A stretch of 64,000 nt of DNA from Cotesia glomerata (GCF_020080835.1 NC_058160.1:10909047-10973046); one strand, 5' to 3'; counted from the stretch's first letter, positions 25,701 through 36,123 are shown. Translations and numbers: made by a program. The notes: generated by a model not told the origin, from the sequence alone.

Positions 25701-28514
25701 TTAGAGTAGTTAATTCTCTCTAGGGCCTTAAGCTTTTAATTGAGTAAATAATAGGTTTGATATTTAAATAATTAATGTAATTAATAATGCTTGTGAGCAA
25801 TTAATGGCCGGTGGATGATAAATCCTTCCCTGTACATTGAATGGCTATAAAATATTGTAATACGACTAACAAGCGGACTTGATAGGACCCAATGGACAGG
25901 CCGTACCAGCGCAAGTCACCGACAACAAAGACACAACTTGCACTGTTGCATTTACGCCTCGCGTTGTCGGTGAGCACAGAATAACTGTGAGCCATCGTAA
26001 TATTCCAGTTGTTGGTAGTCCGTTTAGTTGTAAAGTTTACGATGTCACGGCTATCAAGGTCAAGGATGCCAAAAGAGGAGTTATTGGAATGCCAGTTACA
26101 TTTTTAGGTATTTATTATTTTTATATATTTATTCATTTTACTATTTACTAGCAACTTTACAGTCACTATGTGACGGTTGTGACTTGTAAACTATAAATAA
26201 AGAATATTTTGCTTTATTAAATAATGAATTTTGTTAAATTGCACTGTACTTTCTTAACTATTGACGTTTTTAAGGGAGTATTCTACTGTAGAGGCATGAA
26301 TTTCGCCCGGTTTTAGAAGCGCTGTACGAAGGAAACAAAAAATATTTTTATGATCAATTTTTTTATCATTTGTTTATTGATGTTTTATTATTACATAAAA
26401 AAATTATTAAAAAAAAAAAATTAAAATTGACAAAGTTATGAGCAGCAAAAGTCCAAATTAACGAATTCAAAGATTCGTTATTATTTTGGGTTTCAGAACC
26501 CAAACATCGTTCCAATAAAGAATCAGCTGATAAACTTTCATAAATTGGTTTTATTACTTCTAAAACTTTGTCATTTAGAGGAGGATTTTTGTGGTCAAAT
26601 TCGTCAATAGTGCTGTCTTCTATTGCTTTCTGATACTTGCACCAACTAGATGAACAATTCATGTGCTGAGGATTTTCGTTAGTTGAAATTTTATGAAAGT
26701 AGGTTGCCCACACATCTCTCTTCATGTCTTCAACAGAATCTGGATTTCGACAAATTGCCAAACCATAATATAAAGACAATTCATTGATAATCTTATCAGT
26801 GAGTTTACCAGCGCCTTTGCCACCAATACCTTTATTATCTTTTTTTGCTTTACGTAACCGTGAACCCATGCGTTTTTGAACATGCCCAACACACTCCTTT
26901 GTTTCTACTACCGGGTTATAATTGTAGGGGTTAATATCAAGAATGCCCTTGAAAGTTTTTGAGTCACCATCTCCGATATATCGGATATATTTGGCATTAT
27001 GCTTGGGACTCGGGAACGCCTACCGTCTTTTGTTAACTTGTAGCGGTCGGACCGGAACCGATGCCACGTCACTAAAACGGCTATAACTCATGAAATAATA
27101 GGAATTTTGAAAAATCCTTTTAATGATATATTTTTGAATATCTAAACTTTGAAAATATGAAAAAAAAAAAAATTTTCGATTTTTTCAAAATTCTACAGTA
27201 GAATACTCCCTCAAAGTTATAAACTCACCCCGATGTTACACTCATCAAGAGCTTTCATTTGAGTACCCACATGTATTTTTATATATTTTTCATATACACA
27301 CACACATATATATATCCTGAAATTTTTGAATAGGGATTTTTTTTTTTTTTTCAAAAATATGAATTTTTTAATTTCAAAAAAAATTTTTTTTTGTTTTTTG
27401 CAACTTCTATACAAGTTAAAGTTATGCAGATACATAATATTGTAATTTTGAGTATTTAGAAATCAAATGCACGACGTGAAAATATTAAATAATAAATTAA
27501 TTTCAACTTTTATTCATTTTTTAGACATAATCTAAAAGTCAGGCTTAACGCATGATATAATTTTTTATTTTCTTAACGCATGATATATTTTGTCCGTTTC
27601 TTCACTTCAATTACAGTTTTTAACCTCAAATAACTCAAACAGATATTAATTTTCTATAAAAATTAGAAATGATTTCATGAGAATATCAATTTTTTTCGTT
27701 CTTTCGAATACTTATTTACTTACGAATTTCTGCACAATCATAGTTCTCAATCTCAAATTACAAATTATTCCCATGTTAATAAGACGACAAGTGGCATCAA
27801 CAACTTTAAATGAAGTAAATAAAGGACAATTAACGAATTCTATCATGCGTTAAGGATGACTTATTTTAAGGATGCAAGATTATGTCCAAAAAATAAAAAA
27901 AAGTTGAAATTAATTTATTATTTAATATTTTCACGTCGTGCATTTGATTTCTAAATACTCAAAATTACAATATTATGTATCTGCATAACTTTAACTTATA
28001 TAGAAGTTGCAAAAAACAAAAAAAAAATTTTTTCTGAAATTCAAAAATTTTTTTTTGAAATTAAAAAATTCATATTTTTGAAAAAAAAAACCCCTATTCA
28101 AAAATTTCAGGATCTTTTAAGATCATAACAAGGTATCATACAAAAAAAATTGAGCCAAAATTTTAATGGTGGTCTTCATTTTTGACGATTTTCAAAAATT
28201 CAAAATTTGACAAATTTGGCATTTTTCAAAATTTTTTTCCAAAATATTTTTTTTTCAATAGCCCCAAGTGTCCCCTTTTAAACAAACGAAAGACCATTCC
28301 TGTATCTATAATAGCATTCGAGATATTGCAAAAACAAAATTGAAAAACTGGAAAAATCGCGAAATTTTGAATTTGCATATCTTTCGAAAAAAATTTTTTT
28401 ATTTTTTTTCCTTTGGCAGAACTTCGTTTTATGATAAAAGAAAACTTCTGACCAAAATTCATCCAAATCGAAAGGGGTCGATTCCAACTATTGGTCGATT
28501 TGACATGGAATGGC

Positions 28515-28592
<78 letters not shown>

Positions 28593-31500
28593 TAAAAATT
28601 GATGTGGGTACTCAAATGAAAGGCCTTGATGAGTGTAACATTGAGATGAGCTTATATCTTTAAAAATGTCAATAGTTCACAAGATACAAGGTCATTTCTT
28701 AATTACGTTAAATTGCACTGTACTTTTTTAACTATTGACGTATTTAAAGATATAAGCTCATCCTGATGTTACACTCATCAAGAGCTTTCATTTGAGTACC
28801 CCCATACATTTTGATATATTTTTCATATATACATACATAAAATATATGAAATATTGATGTGGGTATTCAAATGAAAGGTCTCGATGAGTGTAATGTCAGG
28901 GTGAGTTTATTTCTTTAAAAATGTCAATAGTTCACAAGATACAAGGTCATTTCTTAATTATGTGTCTAGAGATAGAGCATTTTCGAATGCAGCCTAAATA
29001 CTTATCATCATAAATTGATTATCGGTGAGAATAATATGAAACCTTGAAAAGGCACAAATTCAAGTCAAGACCTTCGCAATGACACTAAATTTCACTAAAA
29101 AAACCGATTTTATCATATGACTATCCTGGACACAAAATTTTTCTTATTCTCTTAATAATATAGATTATTTATTTATTTATTCTAGTGGAAACAAGTCAAG
29201 CGGGACCAGGCAATTTGGAAGTTACTGTTAATGGAGGAAGAGTTCCTACTTCTGCTCAAGCGCAAGGTCCTCATACATACGCAATATCATTCACACCCCG
29301 TGAACCAGTTATACATACGGTTGATTTGAGATTCAACAGTGAGGATGTTCCTGGTAGTCCTTTTAGTTGTCAGGTATTTAATGATTTTTTTTTTTTAATT
29401 CTAAGTATATTCATTTTTTAAGTAAAAATTAATTTTTTATTAAAATACGGATTTTATAAAATTATTAAATTTTATTTTGATGTTAGGTAGATAATTTTTG
29501 TAAAAAATTATTATGAAAAAAAAATTTAGTAAAAAATTTGTAAAATAATAAATTTAATAAAAAATTTGTAAAATAATAAAAAATAATATTTTATTTTCAG
29601 GTGAGCGATACTGCAAAAGTATTGATAACTGAAGGCTTAGAAAAAGTATCAGTAAATCGTCTAGCGACATTTACTATCGAAGCTGACGCTTCTCTGGGCA
29701 CGCCGATGGTCGAAGTTTTGTCTCCTACTCGTGAAAGTCTGCCCGTTCAAATAAAACAAAGCGTACATGGGTCTTACACCGCAGGATTTACGCCAACTGA
29801 TGTTGGTAAGTGACCGTTGATATTAAGAAATCAGGCAATAAAGCAATAAATAAATATAATAGGTGGGTGTATGACATTAAACATTTATTTATTATCTATT
29901 ATTATTGCATAATAGGCGATCATAGTGTTGAAGTGAAACTAGGTGGATCTCACGTTGAAGGAAGTCCTTTTCTGGTTAAAGCCTACAACGCCAATAAAGT
30001 TAAAGTCACTGATATCAACAGTGGCGTTGTTGGGAAGCCTGTTTTTTTTAGTAGTAAGTATTTTATTTTTTTATGGCAAGTAAAAAAATTTTGGGATTTT
30101 TCAAAAAATAAATTATTATAAAAAAAATGTTTGTAATTTTTTTTGTTAATTTAATTGTAAAAAATTGTCAAGTATTAAATAATTATTTAATAAAATAAAA
30201 TTTTAAAAATTAGTCAATGCCAGTCAAGCGGGAGCTGGAAATTTAGAGATAATTGTCGCAGTAAATGGAAAAAATGTTCCAAATTACGTGCAGAGTGAAG
30301 GTAACGCTAAATTCCGAGTGAATTTCAAGCCCCAGGAAGCCGCAATGCATAGCTTGAGCGTGAGATTCAACGGAGAGCCGGTGCCAGGTTCTCCGTTCAG
30401 CTGCAAAGTAGTCGGAGCTGGACAGACAGTAATCACAGGAAACGCTCTGAAGATGGGGGCTGTTAAGCAATTGATATCATTCACCGTAGATCCTCAGGCC
30501 CTTTCGACGAACTGTGACGTAATAGTGACTCCGCCTTCGGCGATAGCGCTGCCGATAACAATTGAGCCGGTGGAAGGCAAGTACAACATAAGCTTTACGC
30601 CAACAGAAGTCGGAAGACACAACATCAGTGTCCTGGTGGACGGAGACTCGATAAAAGGCTCTCCGTTTGCTTGCAACATCTACGACGTCACCAAAGTCCA
30701 CGTCTCGGGGCTGACCGAAGCAAGACTCGGCCAGGCGACTACCTTCACCGTCGACGCTGCTGAAGCTGGGGAAGGAACTCTCGAACTGGTAGTCAGCACT
30801 GATAATAACACCGTCAAAGCCGAAGTGGTAGCTTGCGCTCGCGGGCTCTACGACGTCACTTTCGTGCCCCAGACCACCTCTACCCACTACGTCAATATCA
30901 GCTTCAACGATGACAATGTTCCAGGCAGTCCTTTCAAGTGTCCAGTAATTGGAGGTGGTCTTGATGGACCCACTGTTATTCGCGTAGGAAATACCGCGTA
31001 CTTGGATCTTGATATGCCAAGACTAGAGGGCCCTGTTTCCGCAGAAGTTACTGGGCCTGATGGAATTATTAGTCCTTGCACTTTGACCAAGTTATCCACT
31101 AGCTTGTATCGTGTTGAAGTTCGCACCAGGATGGTTGGAATTTATAATATTATTTTTAGTGATGGGCATAAAGTTATCAGTTCTCAGACCTTACAAGCTT
31201 TCGATCCAAGCAAGGTTACTGTTAAAGAAATTTCTGATGCTATTTGTCATCGTCCTGGTACTATTGTCGGTAATTATTTTTTTTTCTATTGAAATTTAAA
31301 AAAAAATTAGTAAATTTTGTATTGTGCATTCGAAAATTCTCTATCTCTAGATACATAATTAAGAAATGACCTTGTATCTTGAGAACTATTGATATTTTTG
31401 CAGATATAAGCTCACCCTGACATTACACTCATGGTGACCTTTCATTTGAGTACCCACATCAATTTTTCATATATTTATATATATTTTTCATATATTCATA

Positions 31501-32568
31501 TATATAAACATATAAAATATATGAAAAATACATGTGGGTACTCAAATGAAAGCTCTTGATGAGTGTAACATCGGGATGAGCTTATATCTTTAAATACGTC
31601 AATAGTTAAGAAAGTACAGTGCAATTCAACAAAAGTGATTATTTAATAAAGCAAAATTTTACTTATTTATAGTTCACAAGTCACGGCAGTCATATAGTGA
31701 CTGCAAGGTTGCTAGTTTATTATTTTTTTTTTTCTATTAAAATTTTATTCTGATTAAATTTTTTTAAAATAAAAAAAATTAAATTATTTTTATCCAACAC
31801 TGCTAATTATTAAAAAAAAAATTTTTACAAAAATAAAATAAATAATTTTACAAAATTACAGTATTGGCATCCAAAGAAGCCGGTCCAGGAAAATTAACCG
31901 CAACAGTCCGAGCCGGAGGAATTGACGTCGACAACGTAGTTCGAGAAGCAGACAACGGAATTTACGAAGTTATTTTCCACCCGACTCGAGCAGCGCCCCA
32001 TCGCGTTCATATAAAATACAACGACGTTCATATACAAGGAAGTCCACTGGAAGTCGCGGTTCGCGGTCCAACAGGTGGTCGCGAGGTGACGGCAACCGGT
32101 CTCGGTTTGTACCAATCCTGCGTTGGAAAAGTTACGTCATTTACTATCGAGACACTGGGCCGTCCAGGCAAGGAGTTTGATGTTGTAATCAGCGGGCCTC
32201 TCGGTAACGCAGTACCTGTTCGTTGTTATCAGCATCGCGATGGCAATCTACTAGCTGAATTTACTACCAATTCAATCGGTAAGTTTTATTTTACCTCAAA
32301 TTATGTAATTAAAAATTAATATTTATTTTTTATTATTCATTATTGCAGGTACTTATAAAATAGACGTACTACAAGGCGCTAAGCCAGTACTGGGCTCACC
32401 GTTTTTCTGTCAATCATTCGACCCAGCTAAAGTTAAATTACAGGAACTGGGACCAACAACCGTGTCGGTTCATGATCGTATTGCTTTTAAACGTAAGTAG
32501 AATAAGAAATAATTATTTAATTAAAAAATAATATAATATGTAATGATTAATAAGCTCTCGAAAGTTAA

Positions 32569-32602
<34 letters not shown>

Positions 32603-35600
32603 AAATTTTTTAAGTAATAATAATAATAAAATTTTAAAAACACGAATTATTATTATTATTATTATTATTATTCAAAATTTTTAAAGTAATAATAATAATA
32701 AATTTTTAAAAACAAGAAATATGATTATTATTATTATTAAAATTAAAATACAATGCGTTTAATAGAGACGTAGAATCGTGAAAGCGTTGACTTGCAATAC
32801 CAGGATAAGGAAGGCTGCTTTATATTGTGTTGATTTAGATTTGATCAGTCGAGAGAAATGTTCAAGGCTATAAGGAAAATTAATTACACTGTGTGATGTA
32901 TTACCGCGATATGCTCTAGTCTACTTTCAAATAGTTTCAGCGAAGTAAGCGTTGTAGGAATACTTTGTGGCTTAGTTCACGCGAGGGCTTCCAGCGGCTA
33001 ACAATAATATAACACCGCGAATCAATTTATAGTGTCATGTCCACTTGTATTATTTGTTTTAACTAGTTATAATTATTTATCTGTATTATTTTTAGTCGTC
33101 AAGTCCGAAGCTGGTATCGCGGATTTAGATGTAACTGCGACGAGTCCGCTGGGACAGGAATTACCGCTTCAAGTAACCGCGCTCAACGACGGTGCTGAGA
33201 TGATTGAATTTTCACCAAGTGTTCCTGGCTCTTATATGATTAATGTTACTTATGGTATGTTTATTAATTAATACACCTGATAGAAGAATTTATTAATTAT
33301 AAATAAATTTTTTTTCTAATATAAGAAATTTTTTTTTTGAGTCAAAATAAATTTATTAATAATTGATAAATATTTATGAATATGTAATAAAATATTTATC
33401 AAAAATTAATAAATAATTAATTAATTATTAATAAATCATCTAAAATGCTAAAAAATAATTTTTTAATAATTAATAAAAATTTTTAATTATTAAAAAAATT
33501 TTTTATCAACTTTTTAAAAAAAAAAAATAAATTTCAGGTGGTTGTCCAACATCAGGAAGTCCCGTAGTATGTACAGTAGAATCAGCCGGCCAAGCGCGAG
33601 CGAAAGGCGAGGGTCTTTTATCAGGACACGTAGGCAAACCAGCCCACTTCATAGTAACCGGAACAAGAAGCCCGCCAGCCGTCCAAGTAGACGGTCCAGA
33701 CAGTATTTCAAAGCCTACAATAGAAGCAGGGGCGAACCCGGGTACCTGGAACGTCTCGTACATTCCCTCAGAAGTAGGAGTCTTCGACGTGCGGGTAGTC
33801 TGCGCAGGCCAGCAGCTCCCGGGGTCTCCGTGGCACCCGAAGATCATCGACACGCGAAACCTCCGAGTGATTGGAGGCTGGGCAGCAATTTGCGATGAGC
33901 TGGGTCGCTTGAAGATCGGCTCCAACAGCAAGATAAGCTTCGACACAGCAGAGGCTGGTCCAGGAGAGCTGACCGGGTCGATCGACGAGCGGCCGTTGAC
34001 CTTCGAGATGACCTCCAACAACCGGCTGAAGCTGGTACCTCCCCAACTGTCTGGAGGCGAGCATCACATGGAGATTCTATTCAACGGAACGCCCTTCCCC
34101 GGAGCTCCCAAACTAGCCATCATCCAGGAGCAAGAGCCAGTCAACGACTCCAGCCGTGTGATGCTCAGAGGCAGAGGACTCACCTCGGCCAAAGTGGGCG
34201 AGGAAGTTAGCTTTACTATCGATGGATCCCAAGCTGGCTCCGGTACGCCGAAAGTCCAGCTGTTTTCGCCCACCACCGAGATCAACGTGGTGCTCCAGCA
34301 CCTGGGAGACAGTGTTTACCGCGCGAGCTACATTCCTATGTCTCCCGAGTCTCTACTGATGACTGTCTCCTGGAACGGACGACAATTGAAAGGCTGTCCG
34401 CTGCAAATAAGCGTTACCAGCGCTGCTGATGCTTCCAGGGTCATTTGCTCCGGCGATGGCCTCAAAAACGGAATTGTAGGTCAAGAAATTCGGAGCTTCA
34501 TTGACACCAGGCGAGCTGGACCCGGAGAACTTACTGCTCACTGCGTTGGACCCCATAAAGTTGCCTACTGCGAGCTCTACGATCACGGAGACGCGACTTT
34601 TACGCTTAATGTTAAACCTCAAGAAGCCGGAAGACACGCTTTGACTATCAAGTACGCTGGAGAACATGTTCCTGGGTCACCTTTTACTTTGCGTGTTTCT
34701 GGCGCTCCAGATGCTTCTAAGGTTTTTTTTTATATCATTTTTTTTTTTTATTAATAGATTAATAAAATCTCATAATCTTTAAAATTATTTGATAAACAAT
34801 CGAGAAACTTTTTACTTTACAAGATTATTTTTTGACCAAAATTAGTTCTAAATAGTTTTGAACTTATAATTGAATTTTTTTTTTTAATCAATGAATTATC
34901 AAGTTGTATATTATTATTATTAATATTATTTGATAAAAAACAAATGTTCTTTATTTGAGAAATCTACTTCCATTTCGGCTGCCGAATGGTCTTTTTTTTT
35001 ATTAATAGATAACAATGATCGATTTTTGCAGGTACGAGTTTACGGACCCGGTATTGAACACGGAGTTCTAGCGACCTTCCAATCCAGATTCATTTGCGAC
35101 ACTCGCGGAGCTGGTGCTGGACAACTTACTGTTCGTGTTCGCGGACCCAAAGGCGCTTTTCGGGTAGAAATGCAGCGAGAAACCCAAAAAGACAGGATTA
35201 TTCTCTGTCGGTACGACCCGACTGAACCCGGCGATTACAGAGTCGAAGTACGCTGGGCAGGTGTTCTTGTTCCTGGGTCACCTTTTCCTGTGCGTATTGT
35301 CGATACACAGGATGAATTATTGTTGTATACACAGGTAATATTCCGATTTAGTTTATAATTAATTGATTAATTGCTTAACCCTTCGTTACTCGCGCCTTTT
35401 TTAGTTTCTCGCTCGCACTATAGTGAGTCTTTATAGGTTGAGTAGTTGTATTCGGCGATTTGCTCATAGCGCGAGTAACGAAGGGTTAATTATATGAGCT
35501 AATTAGTCACCATTTTTAAAAATATTTATTCGATTATTTTTTATAATTTAAAAAATTTTTAACTATAAAGTATTTTATTAAAACTAGCAACCTTGCAGTC

Positions 35601-36123
35601 ACTATGTGAACTATAAATAAATAAAATTTTGCTTTGTTAAGTAATGACTTTTGTTAAATTGCACTGTACTTTCTTAACTATTGACTTTTTTAAAGATGTA
35701 AACTCATCCCGATGTTACAATCATCGAGACCTTTCATTTGAGTACCCAAATCAATTTTTTATATATTTATATATATTATATATATATGTATATATGAAAA
35801 ATATATCAAAATGCATGTGGGTACTCAAATGAAAGCTATTGATGATTGTAACATCGGAGTGAGCTTATATCTTTAAAAATGTCAATAGTTCACAAGATAC
35901 AAGGTCATTTCTTAATTATCTATCTAGAAATTGAGCATTTTCAAATGCAGCCTAAATACTTATTATCATAATAATAGTTAATGGTGACTAATTTTGGCTC
36001 ATATTAATTATTAGTAATTAATAAATGATTTGATAAATTAAAATAAATTTCTAGGGCGCGGATAATTATTCAAGAGGCCATCATACAATATCTTCTTGGC
36101 GTGGATCTCAGGCAATTCTTTAA
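6857..36123 (+). CDS. jbug: Filamin-family actin cross-linker, jitterbug-like, complete
   Basis: Joined in phase: 6857-7226, 9487-9611, 9671-9801, 10285-10498, 10576-10881, 11081-11236, 11425-11566, 11632-11837, 12112-12991, 17714-18241, 18324-18459, 18622-18701, 18785-18952, 22213-22359, 22677-22904, 22973-23287, 24335-24553, 24685-25005, 25886-26107, 29186-29373, 29601-29805, 29916-30053, 30214-31269, 31862-32278, 32349-32492, 33096-33254, 33538-34721, 35032-35334, 36055-36123. That is 8757 nt, 2918 residues plus a stop, and every junction is GT-AG. Order: three calponin-homology domains, three filamin repeats, a long Ser/Arg-rich linker, about 21 further filamin repeats and a short tail. 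Filamins bind F-actin with their CH domains and use Ig-like repeats as elastic spacers and partner-docking sites in the cortical cytoskeleton. Three CH domains instead of two point to jitterbug rather than cheerio. The start is the first ATG after the acceptor at 6847. Untranslated exons and alternative isoforms are not resolved. Several introns are filled with transposons. Confidence 0.88.
7227..9486 (+). other. jbug intron 1
   Basis: A 2.26 kb AT-rich intron. It holds an A homopolymer at about 8896-8920 and a slightly more GC-rich patch at 8770-9010. I see no exon, transposon terminus or RNA gene in it. Short open frames here have no domain and are compositional. Confidence 0.7.
11081..12370 (+). 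CDS. jbug: jbug exons 6-9 (first part): filamin repeats 1-3
   Basis: Residues about 383-635 form the first three Ig-like filamin repeats. Each ends with the family signature: GELVNGCPYYFRV, GTHIQGGPFTCFV and GSDVRGSPISIRV. The G-T/E-V-G or E-A-G-x-Y/W strand motif precedes each one (PTEVGMHK, PDETGEWS, PREAGKYR). The third repeat leads directly into the Ser/Arg-rich linker within exon 9. Confidence 0.9.
12371..18130 (+). CDS. jbug: jbug exons 9-10: long Ser/Arg-rich linker with internal repeats
   Basis: About 350 residues (end of exon 9 plus most of exon 10) are disordered and Ser/Asn/Arg/Tyr-rich, with no filamin signature. Within exon 9 a roughly 30-residue module is repeated three times around 12630-12880: each copy has an IKES(K/R)(D/E) core, a Y-x-S-S step and ends in RSRSP. 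Exon 10 continues with PRRDSWDAIAKTKAML and Asn/Tyr-rich sequence before repeat 4 begins near ALDVLPLHKPASF. The 4.7 kb transposon-filled intron 9 splits this linker. The SP and RSRSP steps look like phosphorylation sites, which is inference. Confidence 0.85.
13270..13335. repeat. TATG/TATA microsatellite
   Basis: Runs of ATGTATGTATAT in jbug intron 9. It makes a low-complexity Tyr/Ile-rich frame on the minus strand that is not a gene. Confidence 0.85.
13873..14902. repeat. GGGAAGTT-ended repeat, copy 1
   Basis: Bounded by AACTTCCCGC at 13873 and the inverse GCGGGAAGTT ending at 14902. It contains several GAGCTC(TTC)GAGCTC-like palindromes, recurrent segments of the kind AACCAATCAACCGATTTT, and a long (CA)n then (CATA)n tract at 14663-14753. 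About 35 bp of shared sequence continues left of the AACTTCCCGC box in both copies (from about 13848), so the true left end may lie further out. It is non-coding; frames through the CA tract are artefacts. Confidence 0.65.
15040..15263. repeat. Dyad repeat, copy 1
   Basis: Starts ATAGTATATTACACACC and contains two strong hairpins. One pairs GATCACATGT with ACATGTGATC around a GCCGAGG core; the other pairs GGCGGAAAGCGGCAACTT with AAGTTGCCACTTTCCGCC. A second copy follows 134 bp downstream. Confidence 0.65.
15398..15620. repeat. Dyad repeat, copy 2
   Basis: Same order as copy 1: ATAGTATATTACACACC, a hairpin around GCCGAGG with ATATATGT arms, then GGCGGAAAGCGGCAA opposed to TTGCCACTTTCCGCC. The two copies differ by scattered substitutions in which paired arms change together (for example arms ACATGT versus CATATATG), as expected if the hairpin structure is kept. 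Confidence 0.65.
15708..17140 (+). mobile_element. Transposon fragment inserted in fold-back copy A
   Basis: Begins CTAGCTGTTACTCGCCCGCT and ends with a CGGTTCAGTAGTTTTCGCAG motif followed by ATTAGCATAGATATAT. Similar start and end motifs are widespread in insect non-autonomous repeats. The class is uncertain because no protein is encoded. It hosts the second GGGAAGTT element. Confidence 0.5.
16063..16950. repeat. GGGAAGTT-ended repeat, copy 2 (nested)
   Basis: AACTTCCCGCTAATT at 16086 and TTAGCGGGAAGTT ending at 16950, with the same flanking GAAAACGGTTGACCCT lead-in, GAGCTC palindromes and a (CA)n tract (16743-16788) as copy 1. It is about 165 bp shorter. It lies inside the insertion that splits fold-back copy A. 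Confidence 0.65.
18131..26107 (+). CDS. jbug: jbug exons 10-19: filamin repeats 4-10
   Basis: About seven repeats, identified by their GSPF/GSPW/GCPF-type endings: GQHIKGSPFR, GETVPGSPWR, GQKLPAGPLIA, GEAVPGCPFVC, GHPVNGTPFLA, KRTVPGCPIVT and IPVVGSPFSC. The D-x-S-x-A-G-x-G-x-L motif recurs (GSRAGSGNLE, ASAAGEGQLE, ASQAGEGNLE), as in the repeats of other filamins that dock partners on strands C-D. Nearly all introns here are phase 1, which suits duplication of whole repeat exons. Confidence 0.88.
18953..22212 (+). other. jbug intron 13
   Basis: A 3.26 kb intron between repeat exons. I recognise no transposon. Two patches stand out for higher GC: 20335-20400, with the dyad TTGGATCGGGATCGATCCAA, and 21110-21250, with CCGCGGTCACACTTGTCTCG and pyrimidine-rich sequence. 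A TA tract lies at 21441-21470. The patches could be an internal promoter or an alternative first exon for a short isoform, but no splice-linked coding sequence is evident. Confidence 0.45.
23374..24182 (+). repeat. Fold-back repeat copy B
   Basis: Begins ACTAGCAACCTTGCAGTAAC in jbug intron 16 and runs through two successive hairpins (23505-23690 and 23765-23935). The arms read TAAGCTCATCCCGATGTTAC and its inverse around a TA-rich loop. It continues into a conserved 3' part with AAGATACAAGGT and TATCTAGAGATAGAGTATTT. It is non-coding. Confidence 0.75.
26274..27210 (-). mobile_element. Mutator-like element remnant with terminal inverted repeats
   Basis: Perfect 19 bp inverted ends, GGGAGTATTCTACTGTAGA at 26274-26292 and its inverse at 27192-27210, enclose a minus-strand transposase fragment. 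I could not find a clean target duplication in the flanks. Length is about 0.94 kb, so most of the transposase has been lost. Confidence 0.7.
26366..27018 (-). pseudogene. Mutator-like transposase fragment
   Basis: The minus-strand frame opens after a TAG near 27018 and runs to 26366. It reads YIRYIGDGDSKTFKGI, in which GDGDSKTF is the conserved acidic (DDE) segment of animal Mutator-like transposases. It continues through VETKECVGHVQKRMG, SRLRKAKKDNKGIGGKGAGK, KLTDKIINELSLYYG and DVWATYFHKIST, ending in a zinc-knuckle-like CSSSWCKYQKA. The N-terminal half is missing and the C-terminus runs into A/T-rich sequence. The rest of the catalytic domain is lacking, so the copy is inactive. Family assignment rests on motif memory, not a search. 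Confidence 0.7.
27315..28112. repeat. Long inverted repeat (about 230 bp arms)
   Basis: The left arm starts TCCTGAAATTTTTGAATAGG (27315) and the right arm ends with the inverse (28112). Internal landmarks match in inverse order, such as CACGACGTGAAAATATTAAA on the left and TTTAATATTTTCACGTCGTG on the right. The centre is about 330 bp and non-coding. A TA-rich tract borders the left end. It is a fold-back MITE. Confidence 0.75.
28113..28516. mobile_element. Repeat fragment ending in GGAATGGCCC next to a TA array
   Basis: About 400 bp, A/T-rich, ending GTCGATTTGACATGGAATGG then CCC, immediately before (TA)n. No inverse start is seen on the left, so it is probably a truncated transposon end. 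Class unknown. Confidence 0.4.
28517..28592. repeat. (TA)n microsatellite
   Basis: A pure TA array interrupted once by GTA. It lies in the loop of fold-back copy C and abuts the end of a transposon fragment. Confidence 0.9.
29186..36123 (+). CDS. jbug: jbug exons 20-29: filamin repeats 11-24 and C-terminal tail
   Basis: Fourteen further repeats, again with GSPF endings. Two exons are large: 30214-31269 (about 3.5 repeats) and 33538-34721 (about four repeats). Both are clearly more GC-rich than the small exons. The last complete repeat (exon 28) ends GVLVPGSPFPVRI. The final exon encodes only 22 residues (GADNYSRGHHTISSWRGSQA then IL and stop TAA at 36121). In vertebrate filamins the terminal repeat dimerises; whether repeat 24 does so here is unknown. 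Confidence 0.88.
31320..31715 (-). repeat. Fold-back repeat copy D
   Basis: Reverse-oriented copy in jbug intron 23. It starts in the CTATCTCTAGATACATAATT region, has one hairpin (31400-31590) with GTAACATCGGGATGAGCTTA on its right arm, and ends GACTGCAAGGTTGCTAGT at 31715. Confidence 0.75.
32568..32740. repeat. Tandem (ATT)n / (AAT)n arrays
   Basis: Two near-identical units of about 80 bp, each (TTA)n then CAAAATTTTT-AAGTAATAATAATAA, in jbug intron 25. This looks like a simple-repeat tandem duplication. Confidence 0.8.
35379..35485. mobile_element. piggyBac-type MITE with TTAA target duplication
   Basis: A 107 bp element in the last jbug intron. It has perfect 17 bp ends, CCCTTCGTTACTCGCGC (35379-35395) and the inverse (35469-35485), flanked by TTAA on both sides (35375-35378 and 35486-35489). 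The TTAA duplication and CCC start are piggyBac hallmarks. The ends resemble those of the large element at 41976-47848 (CCTTCCGTCACTCGCGC). Confidence 0.8.
35583..35965 (+). repeat. Fold-back repeat copy E
   Basis: Begins ACTAGCAACCTTGCAGTCAC in the last jbug intron. It has a single hairpin (35690-35875) with TA-rich loop and ends in the ATTTTCAAATGCAGCC region. It is shorter than copies B and C. Confidence 0.75.

Larger units (their letters stand above)
26147..29166 (+). repeat. Fold-back repeat copy C, split by nested insertions
   Basis: Left part begins ACTAGCAACTTTACAGTCAC at 26147. The right part (about 28590-29166) matches copy B up to its CTCTTAATAATATA end, which lies only about 20 bp before the acceptor of jbug exon 20. 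Between them are a Mutator-like remnant (26274-27210), a long inverted repeat (27315-28112), another repeat end (to 28516) and a (TA)n array. It fills jbug intron 19. Confidence 0.7.

Noticed and set aside
30477..30887. Minus-strand frame of 136 residues opposite jbug exon 23
   Set aside because: Shadow of a GC-rich filamin exon; the composition is explained by the plus-strand codons.
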